From an uncultured Coprococcus sp. (GTDB taxonomy: Bacteria > Bacillota > Clostridia > Lachnospirales > Lachnospiraceae), in the NCBI GenBank assembly GCA_900548315.1, contig URJU01000084.1, positions 1-9,225 on the forward strand: DNA of 9,225 nt, written 5' to 3'. The translations under genes and the position numbers were made by a program. How positions within the stretch are numbered: the stretch's first letter is position 1; each line of letters starts with the position of its first letter. Shown here one piece after another: positions 6,584 through 9,225 of the stretch. A model generated the notes under the pieces. It was not told where the DNA came from. It worked only from the letters and a program-made list of their open reading frames with translations, and did no database searches.

Positions 6584-7681
6584 TTATGATTCCTCCGTTC
6601 TTACTCTGGTGGCTGTTCCCTCCACCACACTATAAACATTGTTTATTATTACCTGTTCTTTTATAAACTCATCATAACCTGTACAGGTTATGATCGTCTG
6701 AATATCCCTTATCTCGTCTATGAGAGCGTTTCTCCTGTCAGTGTCAAGTTCACTCATCACATCGTCAAGAAGTAATATAGGATTGTCATTTATTATCTTT
6801 CTCACAAGCTTTATCTCTGCCATCTTAAGAGAAAGTGCAACTGTTCTCTGCTGTCCCTGAGAACCATACTTTCTCGCATCAATTCCATTTATGAGAAAAC
6901 TTATATCGTCTCTGTGAGGACCAGTCTGAGTACTTGAGTATTTCATATCTGTGTTAAGTTTTTCCTGAAGTATATTCTCAAAATTATCTTCATCCACATT
7001 GTATTCATATACTATCTCAAGCTGTTCCTTCCCACCTGTCAGTCTGCTATGGATATCACCGATAATCTCATTCATCATCTCAATAAAATTTCTTCGTTCT
7101 TTTATTATCTTTGATCCATAATTTACAAGCTGCACATCCCATACATCCAATGTATCTATGAGACTTTTATTATAATAAATCTGCTTTAGCAGATTATTTC
7201 TCTGATTGAGTATCTTGTTATATGATGCCAGATTCTGATAATACAATCTGCTTATCTGACAAAGTTCAAGATCCATAAACCTTCTTCTCTCAGCAGGTCC
7301 ATTTTTTATGATTGACAGATCTTCGGGTGAGAAAAATATGACATTCAAAAGACCATACAATTCAGCTGCTCTTTTTATTGCAATTCCATCGATAGCCACA
7401 CCTTTATTCTTATTTTTTCTGAGGTGCATATCTATCTTGTGGGATACATCTGCCTTTTTTATGAAAAGTCTTATATGACTTTCATCCTCACCTATCCTGA
7501 TAATATCTCTGTCTTTTGTTCCTCTGTGCGATTTTGTTGTGGCTGCCATGTATATAGATTCAAGTATATTGGTTTTTCCCTGGGCATTGTTGCCATAGAG
7601 TATATTTGTATTTTTTCCAAATTCAACCTTGACTTGTCTGTAATTTCTGTAATTGTTCAATTCTATAGACTCTATATACAT
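6584..7681 (-). CDS. recF: DNA replication and repair protein RecF
   Basis: RecF is an SMC-like ATPase that, with RecO and RecR, loads RecA at single-strand gaps and stalled forks. With the start chosen here it has 365 residues, normal for the family. Seen are the N-terminal MYIESIELNNYRNY typical of RecF, the Walker A GNNAQGKT (30-37), the signature motif YGSQGQQRTVALSLK (272-286), Walker B PILLLDDVMSELD (301-313), and the TQTGPHRDD element (252-260). An in-frame ATG four codons upstream (7693) would add MVKE. I prefer 7681 because GGTGA sits 5 nt before it, the upstream ATG has no visible ribosome binding site, and family members usually begin near MYI. It lies 32 nt after yaaA and 2 nt before gyrB. 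Confidence 0.98.
   Translation of the reverse strand: MYIESIELNNYRNYRQVKVEFGKNTNILYGNNAQGKTNILESIYMAATTKSHRGTKDRDIIRIGEDESHIRLFIKKADVSHKIDMHLRKNKNKGVAIDGIAIKRAAELYGLLNVIFFSPEDLSIIKNGPAERRRFMDLELCQISRLYYQNLASYNKILNQRNNLLKQIYYNKSLIDTLDVWDVQLVNYGSKIIKERRNFIEMMNEIIGDIHSRLTGGKEQLEIVYEYNVDEDNFENILQEKLNTDMKYSSTQTGPHRDDISFLINGIDARKYGSQGQQRTVALSLKMAEIKLVRKIINDNPILLLDDVMSELDTDRRNALIDEIRDIQTIITCTGYDEFIKEQVIINNVYSVVEGTATRVRTEES
6591..6596 (-). promoter_or_regulatory. gyrB ribosome binding site inside recF
   Basis: GGAGGA lies 9 nt before the gyrB ATG and overlaps the last codons of recF. The recF stop and the gyrB start are separated by only 2 nt, so terminating ribosomes would reach the gyrB start directly. 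This implies translational coupling of recF and gyrB. Confidence 0.8.
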
Positions 7682-7686
7682 TTCTT

Positions 7687-7691
7687 TCACC
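7687..7691 (-). promoter_or_regulatory. Ribosome binding site that decides the recF start
   Basis: GGTGA lies 5 nt before the ATG at 7681 and overlaps the alternative ATG at 7693. The sequence before 7693 (TCATCTAAAAG) has no purine-rich match to 16S rRNA. This supports the shorter RecF. Confidence 0.6.
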
Positions 7692-7713
7692 ATCTTTTAG
7701 ATGATATAGACAA

Positions 7714-7923
7714 TTACTTTTGTATGCTTATCTTATCACCATCAAATTCTACTTCATCACCGTCATAAAGTTTTCTTCCACGTCTGGTCTCAATCTCTCC
7801 ATTTACAATAACCAATCCCTGGACTATATACTCTTTAGCCTCAACACCTGACTCCACAAGTCCAGCAGCCTTGAGTGCCTGACCAAGCTTTATAAAATCA
7901 TCTCTTAACTTAATTATCTCCAT
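7714..7923 (-). CDS. yaaA: S4 domain-containing protein YaaA
   Basis: This 69-residue protein is essentially a single S4 RNA-binding domain, with the pattern IKLGQALKAAGLVESGVEAKE (11-31), then VIVNGEIETRRGRKLYDGDEV (38-58). This is the small S4 protein conserved between dnaN and recF in Firmicutes, as in Bacillus subtilis YaaA. Its molecular role is not well settled; RNA or ribosome binding is inferred from the fold. The start at 7923 is preceded by AAGGGA about 10 nt away. It lies 60 nt after dnaN and 32 nt before the preferred recF start. The position and size leave little doubt about family membership. Confidence 0.95.
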   Translation of the reverse strand: MEIIKLRDDFIKLGQALKAAGLVESGVEAKEYIVQGLVIVNGEIETRRGRKLYDGDEVEFDGDKISIQK

Positions 7924-7939
7924 CTTATTACTGTCCCTT

Positions 7940-7959
7940 CTATGATCAACTATGATCCA
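7940..7959. repeat. Tandem 10-bp direct repeat upstream of yaaA
   Basis: CTATGATCAA (7940-7949) is followed at once by CTATGATCCA (7950-7959), with one mismatch. It lies in the 60-nt dnaN-yaaA spacer, just upstream of the yaaA ribosome binding site. A 10-bp period places both copies on the same DNA face. No known regulator is recognised. It may be a small chance duplication. Confidence 0.5.
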
Positions 7960-7983
7960 ACTTTATTCATTAAAATGATTATA

Positions 7984-9090
7984 TTATTCTTCATTGATAC
8001 CCATAGGAAGAATAAGGTAAATATAAGAACCTGCATCATCCTTGATCACACATGGAGATTTTGTATTGTTAAAGTAGATTGTTACATTCTCATCATCTAT
8101 AACCCTGAGGGCATCTATGATAAGTTTTGGATTAAATCCTATTACTAGGTTATTTCCCTCTTTCTCTATATCTATCTCATCATTCAATGAACCAATTAGA
8201 GAACTTATCTTAAGTCCAAGATTTCTATCCTCTATACTGAGTCTGATAGGTTTCTTATCTGACTCCTTTATGAGAAGTGTTGCTCTGTCCAAACTATCAA
8301 GAAACTCTCTCTTGTTTATCTTCATCTTTATCTGATAATCAACTGAAAGCATATGGTTTATTCTGAAATACTCACCCTCTATCAATCTTGATACAACCTT
8401 AGTGTTGTCAAACTCGAATAAAATATTATTCTCATTAAAATAAATATTTACAGGATCATCAACTCCACCGTTCATTATTTTACTAATATCACTAAGTGAT
8501 TTTCCAGGTACTACTACCTTTATATCTGAATTGTCACCTTTGAGATCTATATAACGGATAGATATTCTGTGTCCATCAAGTGATACTACACTGAGTCTGT
8601 TGTTTGAAACCTCAAACAACTCACCTGTCATAAGCTTGTTATTCTCATTATCTGATATTGAAAAAATAGTCTGATTGATAACATCTCTCAATGCAAACTG
8701 AGATATAGTTATATACTTGTCTTTTGAAACTACTGGGAGATTTGAAAAATCATTTCCTGACTTACCAGGTAAATTAAACTCAAGTCTTTCACATTTGATA
8801 ATGGTTTTGTTATCCTTATCACTCTCTATAGAAATATCACTATCTGGAAGTTTTCTTATGAAATCCGAAAAGAGTTTAGCCTCAAGAGCAACCTTTCCAT
8901 CCTCTATTACAGTACCATCTACATAGCTTTCTATACCTATCTCCATATCATTGGCTGTAAGTTTTATTATTCCGCCCGATGCCTCTACAAGTATACAGGA
9001 TAATATTGGATGGGTAGTTTTGTTTGATACAGCCTTTGATACTGTAGTGATACCCTGAAGTAAATTTGCTTTTCTTATAGATATCTTCAT
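7984..9090 (-). CDS. dnaN: DNA polymerase III subunit beta (sliding clamp)
   Basis: DnaN forms a ring-shaped dimer around DNA and tethers the replicative polymerase and other clamp-binding proteins. The 368-residue length is normal for three repeated clamp domains (roughly 1-120, 128-245 and 248-368). Family features seen are the N-terminal ANLLQGITTVSKAVSNKTTHPILS segment (8-31), NKLMTGELFE (151-160), LDGHR (171-175), SRLIEGEYF (234-242) and the C-terminal YLILPM (358-363), which lines the peptide-binding pocket. The start at 9090 has AAAGGAG (9103-9109) at a longish 12-nt spacing. It is the first visible gene of the five-gene replication block. dnaA is expected upstream but lies beyond the end of the sequence. 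Confidence 0.99.
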   Translation of the reverse strand: MKISIRKANLLQGITTVSKAVSNKTTHPILSCILVEASGGIIKLTANDMEIGIESYVDGTVIEDGKVALEAKLFSDFIRKLPDSDISIESDKDNKTIIKCERLEFNLPGKSGNDFSNLPVVSKDKYITISQFALRDVINQTIFSISDNENNKLMTGELFEVSNNRLSVVSLDGHRISIRYIDLKGDNSDIKVVVPGKSLSDISKIMNGGVDDPVNIYFNENNILFEFDNTKVVSRLIEGEYFRINHMLSVDYQIKMKINKREFLDSLDRATLLIKESDKKPIRLSIEDRNLGLKISSLIGSLNDEIDIEKEGNNLVIGFNPKLIIDALRVIDDENVTIYFNNTKSPCVIKDDAGSYIYLILPMGINEE

Positions 9091-9210
9091 TATAAGTTAA
9101 AACTCCTTTCATGTTCGAAAACTTATTTATGTCTGTGGAACCTTAATGTTGACAAATAAAATCAACAGGCGGCGCCATGTATATATATATTAAATTTATT
9201 AGCAGTAGTA
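9091..9210. other. Partial dnaA-dnaN intergenic region, no gene seen
   Basis: These 120 bases hold no recognisable dnaA tail in any minus-strand frame. They contain the dnaN ribosome binding site, the candidate promoter, a GGCGCC palindrome and an alternating TA tract (9180-9190) followed by more AT-rich sequence. Such AT-rich DNA beside dnaA can belong to an origin, but no good DnaA box was found, so no origin is called. Confidence 0.5.
9126..9155 (-). promoter_or_regulatory. Candidate sigma-A promoter for dnaN, with overlapping inverted repeat
   Basis: The minus strand has TTGTCA (9150-9155, 5/6 to the -35 consensus) and CATAAA (9126-9131, 4/6 to the -10) with an 18-bp spacer. It would give a dnaN leader of about 30 nt that includes the ribosome binding site. 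A 6-bp inverted repeat TGTTGA/TCAACA (9147-9152 and 9162-9167) overlaps the -35 and could be an operator. dnaN often has both its own promoter and readthrough from dnaA. No mapping data are available. Confidence 0.4.
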
Positions 9211-9225
9211 CTGTCTCTTATACAC
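9211..9225 (+). other. Untrimmed Tn5/Nextera mosaic-end adapter
   Basis: CTGTCTCTTATACAC matches 15 of 15 bases of the 19-bp Tn5 mosaic end used in transposase-based library kits, in the orientation found when a read runs through an insert into the adapter. It sits exactly at the right edge of the window. It is best explained as adapter sequence left on a contig end, not as a genomic transposon. Confidence 0.93.

Noticed and set aside
9134..9142. TGTGGAACC near dnaN as a possible DnaA box
   Set aside because: Only the first six positions match TGTGGATAA, and no further boxes lie in the 120 genuine bases, so no origin can be called.
9168..9210. Possible 3' end of dnaA on the minus strand
   Set aside because: The three minus-strand frames hit stops or give peptides unlike the DnaA C-terminus.
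9211..9225. Genuine Tn5-type transposon end
   Set aside because: The match is to the engineered hybrid mosaic end at the exact sequence terminus, which is better explained by library preparation.

Overview
All recognisable genes lie on the minus strand. Read in the direction of transcription (high to low coordinates), the window holds dnaN, yaaA (S4 domain), recF, gyrB and gyrA, a terminator, a small one-helix membrane protein, and the alpha and beta subunits of a two-subunit [4Fe-4S] fumarate hydratase. The beta subunit is cut by the window's left edge. The dnaN-yaaA-recF-gyrB-gyrA order is the classic origin-proximal block of Firmicutes. The AT-rich DNA, heavy use of ATA and AGA codons, AGGAG-type ribosome binding sites and the oxygen-sensitive class I fumarase point to an anaerobic clostridial bacterium, probably Lachnospiraceae. 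Genus cannot be decided from the sequence alone.

Right part (about 4631-9210): the replication and repair block. DnaN is the sliding clamp, RecF the gap-repair ATPase and YaaA a small putative RNA-binding protein. GyrB and GyrA form DNA gyrase. Gaps are short (60, 32, 2 and 31 nt), and recF and gyrB are almost certainly translationally coupled. A possible promoter lies upstream of dnaN. dnaA should follow further right, but the sequence ends in the dnaA-dnaN spacer. The last 15 bases match the Tn5/Nextera mosaic end, so the right edge is a sequencing-library artefact and genuine sequence probably stops at 9210.

Middle (1867-2053): gyrA ends in a long acidic tail and is followed by a strong 13-bp hairpin terminator. 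The rest of this spacer is AT-rich and carries a possible extended -10 promoter for the small downstream gene.

Left part (1-1866): an unrecognised 97-residue membrane protein, then a spacer with a perfect 12-bp palindrome, then the fumarase subunits. The subunits are separated by an unusually long 76-nt AT-rich gap.

This is mainly a housekeeping region. I found no convincing undescribed system. The points most worth a second look are the adapter at the contig end, the unknown small membrane protein, and several small inverted repeats at operon junctions.
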